A stretch of 64,000 nucleotides of DNA. Source: Purshia tridentata. Its lineage: Eukaryota > Streptophyta > Magnoliopsida > Rosales > Rosaceae. The notes under the pieces were generated by a model. The model did not search any database and had not been told where the DNA came from. It saw only the letters and a list, made by a program, of their open reading frames with translations. The position numbers were made by a program, and so were the translations under genes. Position 1 is the stretch's first letter. Every line of letters starts with the position of its first letter. The stretch is taken from positions 16,229 through 80,228 of the forward strand of contig QANT01006776.1 of NCBI GenBank assembly GCA_003254885.1, given 5' to 3'. Below are positions 35,387 to 48,419 of this stretch, in pieces.

Positions 35387-37765
35387 TCATTTTAAGCACG
35401 CTGAAAGGTAGTTTGCACTTTGCAGCTTAAAATTTTGAGTGGTATACAATTATAGAGCCGTGTCAAGATGGTGTGAAACCAGCTTACATGTTAGATAGCT
35501 TACTTGAACTGAAAATTCAATTGAGAGCTTTTGTATCATTGTTTAAATTGTACAAAGGGCCTTGTGGTGATTATGTTGACAATTTGAGTGGAATTCAATT
35601 CTTTCAAATTCTTTTATGCCATATGGTAATTACTTTTAGGCTGACTCTGATATTTACTCTGTCATGGAGAGTTGGTCCACTCCCACCTGCACCTAATATG
35701 CAAAGTATCTCAATGATTTTCATTGGTATTTCATAATCAATCAATAACATCATACTCTATCTATATATAAGACAAGAGTCATCATATCAACTCGCCAAAC
35801 ACCTGGTTTCACTATTCAATAAGCAAATTAATGCTGCAAATATTGGGCTACTATGTATGTGTATAGGACCACAGAAAGATCACCTTGCTAACAGAAGTTG
35901 AAGAAAGCATGAGAAAATAAAGAGAAACCAAGAAAATGAGGCTCTGTATTGATTGAATGATCAAAAGTTTACATATGAATGAATGAACTTGTAGCTTATA
36001 CACCACTACCACCAAACCAATCTTGCAAAACTGATTAAAACAGAAACACTCAATCCTAACAAAGTTATCAGCTATTTCACATCTTCTAAAAAATTAATTA
36101 ATAAGGAAACCAATGGAATGCTGACAGCTGGCAGTATACTTAACACAGTTTCATGTTCACATATCCAAATATAAGGCCTTTCCATGTGGCATGTGCAACA
36201 CAATATTGTAAGCATGTGTTCCTACAGTCCTACGTGTATTATATTTCTTCACATGTATATGTAGATCCTTGTCTTAAGGATATATACAGCCCTCTGGTCC
36301 AGAGTACTTTTCTTCTTGACAAGAACAAAATATAGGTTGCCTTCCAGATCAAGCAATATGTATTATCTTATAACTCACAGCTAAATCCTATATTAATTGC
36401 TTCTAAATTAATACCTTATCAATTAGTACTAGACACCGCCTGAGACATATGGTGAAATAAAAAAGAAAAATCAAATTCCATCACCACGTTCGATTGAGCT
36501 GGTGATTAATTAAGAATTAAAGATATTTCAAGCCTGCAATCTGATCTAAAAAAATACATAAATATATAATTGTTTTTTTGACTCGTCTGATTTCGTTTGA
36601 GATTATTAAATTGACAATTTATAGATTCAGATTTCATTCTGCTAAGAACAACCTATTTCAAATAATTACATGAATTCAACTTGATGGAGGTACTGAAACC
36701 GATCGTTAAACCAACCAAAACCAGTTAGGTGAAGAACCTCAACGTTTTGAGTTGTACTCAATTTGATGGCAACCCATATGACTTAAATGGGATTTTGAAG
36801 CTTTGATAAATTAAGTTCCAATGTTGATAATGACCGAAATGGTTGTCACGACTCACAATTAGAGTTTGAGAAAGATCTTGATCCTTCCCTTTTAATTTGA
36901 TTAATTAAAGAGATTTTATTTAATTAATTAATCAGTTTAAGTGGTTGAGATCCGTGATCTTTAATCAGGAAACTCGGAAACGGAGAGTTTTGGTAGACTG
37001 ATTAAGTTATAATACGCGCGTTCTCGTATCTTTAATTTTCTTGTTTTCTTACACAACAGATTATCAAATTCATCAATAAAAGGTTCAAACTTGGCAGCCT
37101 TACGCAAAGTAGTGGGACCCTTTAGTACTACCATGTTTGCAACACTGACAGAGACCCTTTTATTTGCAAATTGCAACTAGTCGATTCCAACTTCACAGTT
37201 TTCCTATTATGTACATGAATTAATAATTATTACATTTATATTAGTTTGCTTAAATTATTTATTAAATTATACATTTTTATCCAAAACTTCGTTTATAAAA
37301 AAATGATTCAGCCTAAATTTAACAGGAAATAAAAGAAAATAAAAGAGTGCATGGGAAAAATGTCACTAATAAAGTAATAGGTGGTTAATTTGTAAATAAA
37401 AATATAAATTACCGTTTGAGACTTGGGGAGTCGTCAAATTGTTAAAAAAACAAAAAGGAGGAAACTGTAATTGGTGCCACTTGGCAGATTGCAGCAATTG
37501 AAATAGATGTGATTGCACAGAAGCAAAGCCACATCAACTACCATTCTTCCCTCCATTTTTATGTTTTAATGTTCTAAACCCCTGGTCATAAATTCAGACA
37601 CAGCAATCACAGAGGTGACAGAACTTGGACACAAGTCACACAAGGCACATCATATACCCAAGAAACTTCGACTTCGTGTTCCAAACTATCTCTTGCCTGC
37701 CAATTTGTCTCCAATTTCTTCAAACCCACAAAGTGAATGCCAAACCCAGCTACACAATCGCACAA
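35387..37765. other. Intergenic, PsbP-domain gene to NHX
   Basis: About 2.4 kb without a supported gene. It is AT-rich with TTAATTAATT-type runs near 36900-36935. Several short open frames (35473-35736, 36153-36335, 36961-37176) show no family signature. The last ~200 bases are probably NHX 5' UTR and promoter. Confidence 0.55.
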
Positions 37766-40700
37766 ATGGCAGCTCTTGAATCCATACAAACCCAGTTGCC
37801 ACTCCATGATTCATATCTTGATACCTCCACCATCATTGCACTAACTGTGTTCTTCACACTTCTCTGTGCTTGTATCATAATTGGTCATTTATTGGAAGAG
37901 AACAGATGGGCTAATGAATCCATCACCGCCCTTCTTTTGGTCTGTAAAGTGTTACTCTTTATGTCATAGTTACAAATTCTGGGAAATCTTGGTGCTATAT
38001 CTATTTTTAGTTTTTTAGTTTTTGTATTTGGTTGGATGCAGGGGTTGGTTGCTGGAGTGGTGGTGTTGATGGTGACTAAGTTCAAGAGTTCGCGTATTCT
38101 AGTGTTTAGTGAGGACTTGTTCTTCCTCTATTTACTTCCTCCAATCATTTTCAATGCTGGGTATGAACTCGATCTCACTTCAATGTCATTCAATTCCAAT
38201 TTCAAGGGTTCAGTTCTATCCAACTTTCAATACAGCGACATAGATTCTAATGTGGCCTATGTGGGATTTGAAATTTGCCTCATGGAGATGGATTTCAGAT
38301 CTTGAATATTGTCTTCTTGCTTTAATTTAGACTGCTGAACTTAAATTTTGTCACATGGGTCCGGTTGGACATGCTTTATATTTTTATGGTGGTTCAGTTT
38401 CCAGGTCAAGAAGAAGCAATTTTTCAAGAATTTCACAACAATTTTGTTATTTGGAATAATTGGTACAGTAATTTCCTTCTGCCTCATATCACTAGGTAAG
38501 ACTCGAAATCTCTCCTCTATTTCCACGACATACTTCCTGACAAGATTATTGTGTATTGGAACTGTATAACTTGGAAATTAAATGGAATTTTTAACTAATT
38601 TTCTTCACTTATATTGCATTCCAATTGAAGTCTAACACCATAATTGCTCTTTCTGGAAAACCTTGTAGGTGCCTTTTTCCTTTTCAGAAGACTTGGTTTC
38701 ACAACTCTGACTCTTCAGGATTGCCTAGGTGACTGAAATCTATCTTTGAATTGTTTATTGATATAATGGTCTTGATTCATTTGTGCTTACTGGGTTCCTA
38801 TATGTGCAGCTGTTGGTGCCATATTGTCAGCAACTGATTCAGTTTGTACATTGCAGGTAATCTTATAATCTCAATCCAAATACATGTTTCTTGAACTGAT
38901 GTAACTTTAACGCCTGCTATTTTTTCTCATGTTAAAGGTTCTTAGTCAAGATGAGACGCCCTTTCTGTACAGTGTTGTATTCGGGGAGGGAGTTGTTAAT
39001 GATGCCACCTCTATTGTGCTTTTCAACGCAGTACAATCACTAGACGTCAACAACATTGACCTTCTTACAGCCTTGAAATTGTTAGGGACGTTTCTTTACC
39101 TTTTCTTCACCAGCACTGCTCTTGGTATAGCAGTAAGTTGTAGATTATTAGTTGTTTTAGTTATATTACACAGTTGATTAATGAAACAAGAGTTGACTGA
39201 CACTTGAATAAAGGAATCACTTTGGACTAGCATCATAAAGCATCAAGCTTTACTTAAATTTTTATGATTTGTATATTTTAGCTACATGATTTTATAGTGA
39301 CTCATTCATCATTGTCGGTAATGCCTTATAAATGTATCCATTATGATGAACCAAGCATACATCTATGTACTTACTTGCTTTATCACAATGTTTCAGGCAG
39401 GGCTTATTAGCGCTTATATCATAAAAACACTTTACTTTGGAAGGTATACTTCAAATTTTTGTTCCACAATTTGGTGCTGCATCTATGTATATATCAACTA
39501 TATTCTTAAGCTAGTATATTTCATGCTCACAAGGCACACACCTTAGCAGTAAGCAAAGTTGGATAGCAATACGAAAGAAAGCCTTCTAGTAAGGCAAGGG
39601 AAAATGAAGGGATAAAAGGAATGTGGAACTTAACCAATTTCCCTGACATTATGATTCTCTTGTCAACAGGCATTCTACAGATCGTGAAGTTGCCCTCATG
39701 ATGCTTATGGCTTATTTGTCATACATGTTGGCTGAGGTACCTAAAACGAAGAATCTCGATATAAATTTTATTTAATTTGTGATCTTGTCATACATGGCTT
39801 ATTGCTTAATTTTTTCTTATACAGCTTATGGGTCTCAGTGGAATTTTGACAGTTTTTTTCTGTGGCATAGTAATGTCACACTACACATGGCACAACGTTA
39901 CAGAAAGCTCAAGGATAACAACCAAGTAAGAGTAGATTCCTATTTTGATTTTCTTTAGTCTATATATAATTGTGGTAGAGACATAACAATATCATAAAAA
40001 TTTGAGTTAGAAGATCTGCTTAATTAGAGAAAAAGTGGCATGATGAAGAAGTCCAAAGATAGCTGGTTGAAATTACTAATCTCAAACATAAGTATGAGAA
40101 TGAAAAGATTATCCATTCCAATATATAAATTGTAATCTGTATAGTGTTTGATGGTTTCAGGCATGCTTTTGCAACGATGTCATTCATTGCCGAAACCTTT
40201 ATATTCCTTTATGTTGGTATGGATGCCTTGGACATTGACAAATGGAAAAGCAGCAATGCAAGGTAATCTTACTATTCTCTTTCACACTCTAGAGCTTGTA
40301 GTTGTTAGGCAGTTGGTATATAGGAATGAGTAAGTTGAAGTAAAAGGCTGCAACATTCAATTATAAGGTCTGTATGTAGAATGCTATTCAACATGCTCTT
40401 AGTGAGTGCTTTACTTAATATACCACTATTATACTTCAAAGTAAAATGAAAAAAAGTTACACTAATTTATATTTTCCTGTTGAAAACTTTATGCCTGACT
40501 TGAAAGTTGCAACGTACTCTTTGGTTCAGTCCACAAACCTCAATTGCTGTCAGTTCAACGTTGTTTGCGCTAGTATTGATCGGAAGGGCGGCATTCATAT
40601 TCCCAATTGCAAATATTGCAAATTGTTTCAAGAAAAGAGAAAGTGCAAAAATTGAGTTCCGTAACCAGGTAGTAATTTCAAGCACCATGCACTTAGTATT

Positions 40701-41615
40701 GTCATTTAACTGCTCCCCCAAATTCACTCGCTGTTTGAAATCTCAGCTTATAATGTGGTGGGCAGGCCTAATGAGAGGTGCAGTTACTATTGCTCTGTCA
40801 TACAACCAAGTAAGTTGGTGATGTTCCAAGTCCTTACAGGTAAAGATACTTGGTCCCACTGAGGCACTGACTTGTACAATCTTCAAATGCAGTTTGCAGA
40901 TGCGGAGGAGACATCAACTGAAGATAATGCATTAATGATCACCAGTACCATAATTGTTGTTCTATTCAGCACAGTGGTATGCCTGCGTGTATCTCTGTTA
41001 CTCACTCATACAACATTTTTTGCATCCATTTATCTTTTATGCTTCACTTTATGTTTTAATGAGAGCAGGGCCATTTTGATTTGTCATCAACCAATTATAG
41101 AATGATGGGTTAACCTCTTGTTTCACTTGATATCTGTGAAACAAGATCATGACCAATGAGACTCATGCTACATTGTGGTTTTCAGTATTAGGCTTTTAGT
41201 TTTAGGCTGCACATTTTTTTGTACTTGGTCAATAAATTTGTCACATTACTGAACATTGGTCTTGGGAGTCTTTTTCCTCCCATCCAAACAGGTCTTTGGC
41301 TCCATAACAAAGCCGTTGATTTCAGCTGTACTGTTGAGACATGCAAAACAAAACACTTCAGATGCAACTGATCTTCCGAGTCTAGAAGACTTAAGGATAC
41401 AGTTCCTCGAAATGGGTGATCCAAGTGAGGAAGGCAACGGCCAGCCAACCCAAAGGGGAAGCAGCCTAAGGTTGCTGATGAGCCATCCAACTTCAACTGT
41501 TCACTACTTCTGGAGAAAATTTGATAACAAGTTCATGAGACCGGTATTTGGTGGACGGGGTTTTGTTCCATTTGTTCCTGGTTCACCAACTGGTGCAGCA
41601 GAGCAAACTTCTTGA
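37766..41615 (+). CDS. NHX: Vacuolar Na+(K+)/H+ antiporter, class I NHX
   Basis: Fourteen exons: 37766-37939, 38042-38160, 38398-38495, 38669-38728, 38810-38856, 38938-39132, 39397-39443, 39670-39736, 39825-39925, 40161-40262, 40530-40668, 40747-40809, 40893-40976 and 41292-41615, giving 539 residues. About a dozen hydrophobic segments cover residues 20-440. The amiloride-binding region (LFFLYLLPPIIFNAG) is near 84-98. ATDSVC and FGEGVVNDATS hold the conserved membrane Asp residues. HYTWHNVTESSR is near 300. The C-terminal tail is hydrophilic and ends with FMRPVFGGRGFVPFVPGSP, a hallmark of vacuolar NHX1-4. By family knowledge it loads Na+ or K+ into the vacuole against H+. Confidence 0.95.
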
Positions 41616-42101
41616 AACCAAAGGTTAAATATATTCTTTTGATGAACAAATAAATGTACTAGGTAGCTTGTTCTTGTCTGTAAAGTGGGAGTGTGGGGAT
41701 GATGCTGTAGTTACAACATTTGAGCAAAGCTTCCTCCCTAAATGGGCAATAGTTTGTAATTGTATTATAGCAAGCAAATAAATTCGTTCTATTTATAATG
41801 CAAGAGCTTTAATTTCCTTGTCCTAGTTCCAAATGAGCAAACTATATAGTATCTATCTACATATAATTCAATCTAAACTTGTTTAATGCCTGTAACAACA
41901 ATGATATACAAGCACCGGAGAAAAACAAAATTCAACACACTATCTTATCCTTCATTAAAGTAAAGCCTCAAATTTTGTTGCACTCATTTTTTTTTTTAAA
42001 AAAAAAATTTATGTTGGAATAAATTCAATAAACCAAAAAGACAATTGGTGAGATCAGTAATATGTGTATGCGAGGGTTGAATATGACAGAGGCGTTGTTA
42101 T
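41616..42101. other. Intergenic, NHX 3' end to mL45 promoter
   Basis: Holds the NHX 3' UTR (poly(A)-like AATAAA near 41777) and a T/A-rich run near 41990-42010. No gene is supported. Confidence 0.6.
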
Positions 42102-42142
42102 GGCCCAAATATTTTCCAAAAGAAGCCCAAGCTACAGGCCCA
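42102..42142 (+). promoter_or_regulatory. Cluster of three GCCCA (site II) elements
   Basis: GGCCCA at 42102-42107, GCCCA within AAGCCCAAG at 42125-42129, and GGCCCA at 42137-42142 lie about 145-185 bp before the mL45 start codon. Site II words (TGGGCY in reverse) are known TCP-bound elements in promoters of mitochondrial and ribosomal genes, which fits the gene downstream. Confidence 0.6.
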
Positions 42143-42284
42143 GAGACCCATGGTATTGATACATCTGCGAAGCAGTGAATATTTCCTCCTTAAACCCTTT
42201 AAAGAACACAAAACCTTTCCCTGCATCGTCGATCTTCATGTTCATAGAAAATCAAATTGGGGTTTTGAAGATTTGTGATCTATA

Positions 42285-45200
42285 ATGGCTTTCAGAAGCT
42301 TAAATATTATTCGTGCTCTCTATCGTACGGCTCAGATTTCAGAATCTTCGTATCTGTGAGTAAAAATTATTCTGATTAATCCCTGCTTTGTCTGTGAGGA
42401 ATATTGGAAAAATGAAGGACAGTATAACCTTCAAACATTTAGATTCGAGGTTTCTCGGCATCGAAATGGAGTTCTTTATTCTTTTTTGTGATTTTTGAAG
42501 TACACCCTCGACTAAAATTTTCAGGCTTGGAAGCTCAAGAAGCTACGCTAGTGGTATTTCAAATGGTAATTTGCTGCGAGACACATTCATGAATTAATTT
42601 CTTATTATGCTTCAGTGGGTTGGCACTCAACTCTTTAGAAATTGACATAGTTTTCTGCGTGATCAGTTCCTGAACATAATTTCCGGAGCATATCGTGTTC
42701 CGTATATAACAGCCATGGTGCCCTTCCTTGGACTCCTCGAAATGCTATGACACTGCATTCTAAAATGGTAAATTTCTGAAACTTATAACTAGAACTGATG
42801 GATGAAAATGCTAATTCTTTTAATGCGTCTATAACTAATATGTCGGTTTTTCTAGAAAGATATACCAATTCGTTGAGCATCATTTTTTGTTGTTTCTTTA
42901 TTTTGCATTTAGGCTGTTGAGTTGCCGGTCTTTTTGAACGACACAAGGTTGCTATCAACCCAAGTAAAAGCCCCTGCACAAGCAAGACAAATGGTAAGCT
43001 ATCTTTTAATCAGCTGGTTATATGATCTTCTTGAATGGACATAACTGACATATTTTGGACTGGCCATAACTGGAGCATATGCAACAGAAACAATAATGCC
43101 ATGTGTATTTACCTTATGATATATCCAGGGAGCTCTTAAAGTAGCCATGTTGAGTCCAGGATTTATCTATGAACCTTATGCACCTCGTGAAAAAATCCCG
43201 TTTTGGAAGAGGTTAGTTATTTCTTAAGTAAATTTTATTGCTCTTCTAGATTGTGGTAATTAGAGTAAGCATTCATAGTAATTGAATTCTACCAAGGGTC
43301 AGTAGCACTTCTAGGTAGTTCTCAATTTTCACCAGGTCCAATTATATAATCCTTGTTTTCTTTAGTAATTGTAGAAATTTAATTGTACTACCAAGCCTCA
43401 TGGTGTATTTATCATTTCTTTTTTTACTCCCCTGTGTATTCAGGTATTAGAAGCCAGTTTAGGCTTATCTCAAGGCTTCTTATTTTCCTATGTTATATGT
43501 ACACACATACACATGCACGTGCGGGTGCACAGACATACACACATGTATTAGTCATGTGGATCCAATATTTGTTCTTTTGTAAAACATATGATTTAGTTTT
43601 TCATTAAACTCTCTCAGCTTCAGTTTCCCTAGACAACTGTTAAACTTGATTATGCACCCTTTTTTTTTTTTACAATTCTGTCATCATATATGAACCTTCT
43701 GATGTTTTTTGTATTAGATGGTTCACAAGAAGTGGCTGGAGAAGAACAAAAGAAGATATAATTCTAGAGGTGATGTTCTAGGATTCTTTTGAAAAAGAAC
43801 TGTCTTGTTTCATTGATCCAAACCTTTGGTTATATGATATCTATTGAGGCTTCTTTCTTATATTATGGTTAACTATGGTGTGTCATTTATAAGAACTTTT
43901 TCATGGCTGTCCTCCCCTGTTTTGCTTCTAAATTCTAAGTTTTCCAATCCACTCCTTTTCATACTTTGGTGATATACCTGCACTACTAGGATGGCTATAT
44001 ATGGTGCCATCCGCTGTAATTTATTCAGTCAGCTTGGTGTTAGAGGAATGTAGGTCATGCCAAATTTAGAATGCAGATTAAACTTTAATCCTGTAGTCAA
44101 ATGAGGCCTAACATTTTGTCGACATCTAAATTTGTGATATTTCTGGTTTTTTATTTTGCAGCTCAAAAGTGCATATGCCATTAATAAATTAAGAAAATCG
44201 GGATATTCAAAGCATAAATTCTACAAAGAAGCAATAGAATTATACAAGGAGGTATTTTCATCCCCTTTATTCTCACTATCTTCTCTCTAGGTTTTATGCA
44301 TCTCTAGAGTATTTCATCTCTTCTCACTCTCTTCTCTCTAGGTTTTATGCATAAACTTTCTTATGTTGTATTGCTTCTTTCAATTTTGTATTGCTCCTTT
44401 CAATTGCATTGCAGTTTTTTACTTGCTCTAATTTATTCACCTTCTCCTCCAGATAAATACTCGAATGGCGAATGGGGACAAAAATTATTTAAGGAAAGCA
44501 GCTACAGAGAGAATGTTCTCCGTATGCTTCTGTTCTTTTTAGTTGCTGTTAGGCTTCTGTTTGAAATTCTAATTTATCTATCATCTGTTGTAGTTATTCT
44601 GCTTTCTCTGATGTAAAGGACATGTTATTGAAGTTATTTATTGTCTTTTTTCTTACAGGAACTAAAGAATGAAATAAAACAAAGAGAAACCATATGGAGT
44701 AAGGTTTACTGGGAAATGGTGGAACCAGTTGTAAAAATACGAACTTTGCGAGCACGACTGGTAAGTGCCTGATTTAGTGTAAATTTTGATTCACTCTATG
44801 CAAGCATTTCAAAGTTTATTTTACTGAAAAGAAGATTAATAATGTTTACTGTGTAGATGTACTTTCAAAATATCCAAATGCATAAATTCCTGATGCTGTC
44901 TTCTAACTGACAAGGTTAAAGAAACTGTTCCCTTTTACACTGTTTGCCCCCTCCTTGTTCCCAGTTTTTTTCTTGTCCTTGTTGGGAATACTAGAATCTC
45001 TAGAAATCTCTTTAGTATGTTAATTGATGTTTGTCAGTTGCCATGAGCCCCAAAATTAAAATTGACCATTAAAATTCAGCATATTAGTTGCTCCGGAATC
45101 AAAAGCTTAGCTGTTTTTGCTTCATTTTAATATAAAACCTGAATAAATTGGGGTTCCTAAATTCAAAGTGTGAAATGGAAAGTTCCAGCTGAGACGCTTA

Positions 45201-46279
45201 TATTCATATATGCTCCTTGAATTAGGATGCTTTACCAAGGATAAATGTACCAATTCAATGTATGATTCGGAACTCATGTTCTGAAATTTTGTACAGTGAT
45301 GTCCTTTGTTTCTTTGCATTTACTTTGTACTATGCATTTCCCTTCCTTTTTCCAATTACAGATTGGTGTTGATCGGAAAGATACCAATAAGGTGTTCATA
45401 CAGCTTACACTTGAATTTCTCACAAAGCAGGTACACTGATGGGTGGAATTTTCTCTTCTCTGCAGAGTTGAGTCCTATATGTTATCAATAATGCTAGCAT
45501 TTAGCTTAGGTTCAGTGTGCATGGTTTGGGCAAGCCCAACAAAAATTGGTGTGTTAAGCACTCAGACTAACTATAGTTTGAGATTCTATGGCCATATAGT
45601 CAAAGGTTGCAACTTGCAACCTTGTTGGAAGAGGCAGTGTGATTCGTGGCAGTTAGGTAACCAACCAGAATGCAAAGTGCATAGTTTTAGAAACAGTATC
45701 TTTTTAATCTATCATTGTAGGCTTGAACTTGGAATTTGTTTTATCTGTACAGGTCTTCCTGGTTTATTTGAAATATCATCTAATGAGAATTCTACTGCCT
45801 TTTTTTTTTTTTTTCCTCTATGGCAGAAGTTTGAAGCATATAACTCTAATGGTTCTGTTGCCTCTGGAGATAAATCTAAGGAGGTAAAGTGAATATTCAT
45901 ATTCAAGTATGTGTTGTGTTTAAAGAGCAACTAATATATGCATCAAAGTCTGGGAAACAATTTTATGCCCTTGGTTCTCTGGCTTATTTAAGAAGTTATA
46001 GAACCACATTTGTAATCTGGTGGGCAAATGGGTTTCAACACAGTTCATGGAAATATATTTAGCAGTATCACTACAAATATTAATAGTTCCCTTATCCAAG
46101 TTTTTTCTTTTTCTTACAGTAAATGAAACAATTTTTCATTTCCCTGTTAGCCTCCTCCTTTATGTGATTTTAATGCTCACCGTGCCGTGTAGGTCCTTGT
46201 CCGTGATATCTGGGTATTTGAAAAATCTCTGTTCCACCCTAATGCATTCTGGCGTCTTTGTGGGAGGATTTCTCTCTAA
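42285..46279 (+). CDS. Tim44-like mitochondrial protein, probable mitoribosomal mL45
   Basis: Twelve exons: 42285-42355, 42525-42565, 42667-42767, 42913-42993, 43129-43211, 43718-43769, 44162-44251, 44453-44521, 44659-44760, 45362-45430, 45827-45883 and 46193-46279, giving 300 residues. The N-terminus (MAFRSLNIIRALYRTAQ) is an amphipathic, Arg-rich mitochondrial presequence. A positively charged middle region (RWFTRSGWRRTKED; LRKSGYSKHKFYKEA) precedes the Tim44-like/MBA1 fold, which ends in VLVRDIWVFEKSLFHPNAFWRLCGRISL. By family knowledge mL45/MBA1 proteins sit at the ribosome exit tunnel on the inner membrane, and the plant protein is annotated 'Tim44-related'. Three site II elements upstream support a mitochondrial housekeeping role. 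The choice between mL45 and an import factor is inference. Confidence 0.85.
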
Positions 46280-46617
46280 GCAAGGTAGCCTTCACCATGT
46301 TGATGACGAAATAAATGCTGTTACCCAATTTTGTAATCTGAGCAATGCCTAAGCTAGTATTCTTCTTGCTCCATTACGTTTTAGAATAACTTTATAAAGG
46401 GCAATACCATTATTAGTATTCTTTCATTCCATTAAGTTTCAGAATATATAACTTGGGAGGTTTGGATTTTTCACTTTTAAGAAAGAAAGGAAACGTTACT
46501 TCAAAGTTTCAAATAACAACTCGCAAGAATGGTATCCACATAAGCAAACCATTCATCCAAAAATTATGTTAACCTCAGTTTCGTATTGAAAGCTTCACAA
46601 TTATTATTGCCAGAGAA

Positions 46618-47175
46618 ATGGATGGAAGAGAAAAACATCTCCAATCTCTGGGCATTTGCCAGAGGCTCCACGACTTCATAATGAGAAGGCTACTCTCACA
46701 AGCCTTCAAGACTGTGACTTTAGGCCCTCCAATGAATCAAGGGCTAGCCCAAGCACCCATTTCTGGTGCTGTGCACAATGAAGCTGGAACCAAAATGGAC
46801 CACAAAGTGCATCCAATGGCTCAAGCCGCTCAAGGAACTTGTGGTAACAATACAAAGGATTTAGACCCTTCTGTCTCCCTTGGTTGTTCAAGAACTGACC
46901 ATGCTGAAGATAACAAGGAGCTGCCACCAACTCCAATTGCACCTCAAGCAAAACCTCCAAAGAAAATGGTGAGCATAAGTGATAGGGTAGAGGATATGGA
47001 GAAGACTTTGAAGTTCAGAAGAAAGAATAACTCATTTAAAAAGTTGAATTGGTTAGAGATGGCGACAAATGAGCCAAAACCTTTAAGATCAATTCTGAAG
47101 GTGGGTTCTGATTTGAGCAAGAAGATGGACACATATGTGAATCGTCACTACAAGTCTACAACTGAGGACTTATAG
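46618..47175 (+). CDS. Unknown 185-residue protein
   Basis: One open exon from an ATG at 46618. I do not recognise the family. The N-terminal part (SLGICQRLHDFIMRRLLSQ, then AFKTVTLGPPMNQG) is predicted helical. A Gly/Pro/Ala-rich middle follows, and the C-terminal third is basic (LKFRRKNNSFKKLNW; LRSILKVGSDLSKKMD). No membrane segment or signal peptide is obvious. A CCAG acceptor-like site lies just before the ATG, so an upstream untranslated exon is possible. A decayed paralog with the same N-terminus lies 1.5 kb downstream at 48113, which argues that the frame is a real gene. Confidence 0.6.
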   Translation: MDGREKHLQSLGICQRLHDFIMRRLLSQAFKTVTLGPPMNQGLAQAPISGAVHNEAGTKMDHKVHPMAQAAQGTCGNNTKDLDPSVSLGCSRTDHAEDNKELPPTPIAPQAKPPKKMVSISDRVEDMEKTLKFRRKNNSFKKLNWLEMATNEPKPLRSILKVGSDLSKKMDTYVNRHYKSTTEDL

Positions 47176-48112
47176 GGCTGTACTAGTGTTCTCTGTTCTA
47201 TGTATCATATAATATACCGCATGTTCATATCATGGTTCCACAAATTAGGCATAGCAGTTAACAAATATAATTTCATTGTAGAAGTTGCAGATATGACTTT
47301 GTGCAAAATTGATGGTGTAGTTGAATGAAAATGGGTATAAAATTTTAAAAATATTCAATGATAAATGGAAAGTATCAAAAAGAGAACTTGGGAAATATGA
47401 TCATGTAGAGAATTCAACCTCATTTAAGTATAGCTTGCCTAAAAAATTGCTAATTTCGTCATCTATATTCTATTGCCTATATTAGATTCACGGTATATGA
47501 TTCATTTGACATGAAACAACAGTTTGGAACCCACATTCACCGGAACGGTTTTTTTTTTTTTTTTTATATTTTNNNTTTTTTTTTTTTTTTATATATTTTA
47601 ATTAATCAACTGTCGTTTATGAATTTTAAATTCATAACTTCACCGGAAATTAATGAACAAAATATTTCTGTTATTGTGTCGGAATGAGAGGTAACCCATA
47701 ATAAGCTTCCTAAGTTTAAATGTACGAAAATTATTAGATTCTCAAAAGTGGATCTAAAAGAGGAATACTGGTAGAGATTCCTTATATTTACTTAGAAGCA
47801 ATGTCTTCTAATATTCCTACAGGTTCTTCCTCAGGACCCTCTCAGGTAAAGAAACTTTGGTTTTAAGATTTCTTTCTTCGAAGAAAAGCAAAATATCGGT
47901 CCCCCCAAAAACATTAACGACTGGGTCTGCAATCTGCATAAGGAGAGTTTATTGGATAAAATTGAGTATGCCTCTGACACAGCATATGCTAAAGTCACTT
48001 TGAAAATTGTTTATGCTATATATATAGGGTTAAATCCAGTGTCCCAAGTGCCAAGTTACCTGTACTCACATAAGAGGTCACTTATTTCAGAATTGAGAGA
48101 AGGTTTGGAGAA
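47176..48112. other. Intergenic between the two copies of the unknown gene, with assembly gap
   Basis: AT-rich. Three unknown bases (N) at 47573-47575 sit inside a long T run, so the run length is uncertain. A 65-codon open frame at 47952-48146 has no recognised features and overlaps the start of the second copy in another frame. Confidence 0.6.
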
Positions 48113-48280
48113 ATGGATACAAGAGAATACCAATTCCTATCGCTAGGAATTTTCCACAGGCTCTTCAACTTGGTCATGAAAACTGTAGCAGCACAAGCCC
48201 TCAAGACTGTGACTCTAGGCCATCCGATGACTCATGCTTCTGCTGCCAAACCATATAATGCCTTCCTTGTGAATAATTGA
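48113..48280 (+). pseudogene. Truncated tandem paralog of the 46618 gene
   Basis: A 55-codon open frame starts MDTREYQFLSLGIFHRL and continues through QALKTVTLGHPMTHAS, matching the N-terminus of the unknown 185-residue protein (MDGRE, SLGI, RL, KTVTLGPPM). It stops at 48278-48280. Beyond the stop, nucleotide similarity goes on: GACCCTT.TG near 48338 and GATATGCCACCAGTTGAATGCAC near 48367 echo the GACCCTTCTG and GAGCTGCCACCAACTCCAATTGCAC parts of the first copy. It is therefore a shortened or decaying duplicate; a functional microprotein is not excluded. Confidence 0.65.
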
Positions 48281-48419
48281 ATTCCAAAAACGATGGTTGT
48301 GTTTTGGTTGGCAACCCAATACTTTATATAATTCCAGACCCTTTTGGGTCCCTCACTTCACTTCATGATATGCCACCAGTTGAATGCACTGGTGGTGCCA
48401 TTTTGTATTCTTCTTTCAT

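Noticed and set aside
36961-37176. 71-codon minus-strand frame in the 2.4-kb gap
   Set aside because: No motif, no splice partner and AT-rich flanks. It could be a gene remnant but cannot be supported.
41188-41496. Minus-strand frames opposite the last NHX exon
   Set aside because: Antisense shadows of a well-supported exon.
45443-45892. 149-codon frame in the mL45-like gene
   Set aside because: Mostly intron sequence; only its last part overlaps exon 11, in another frame.
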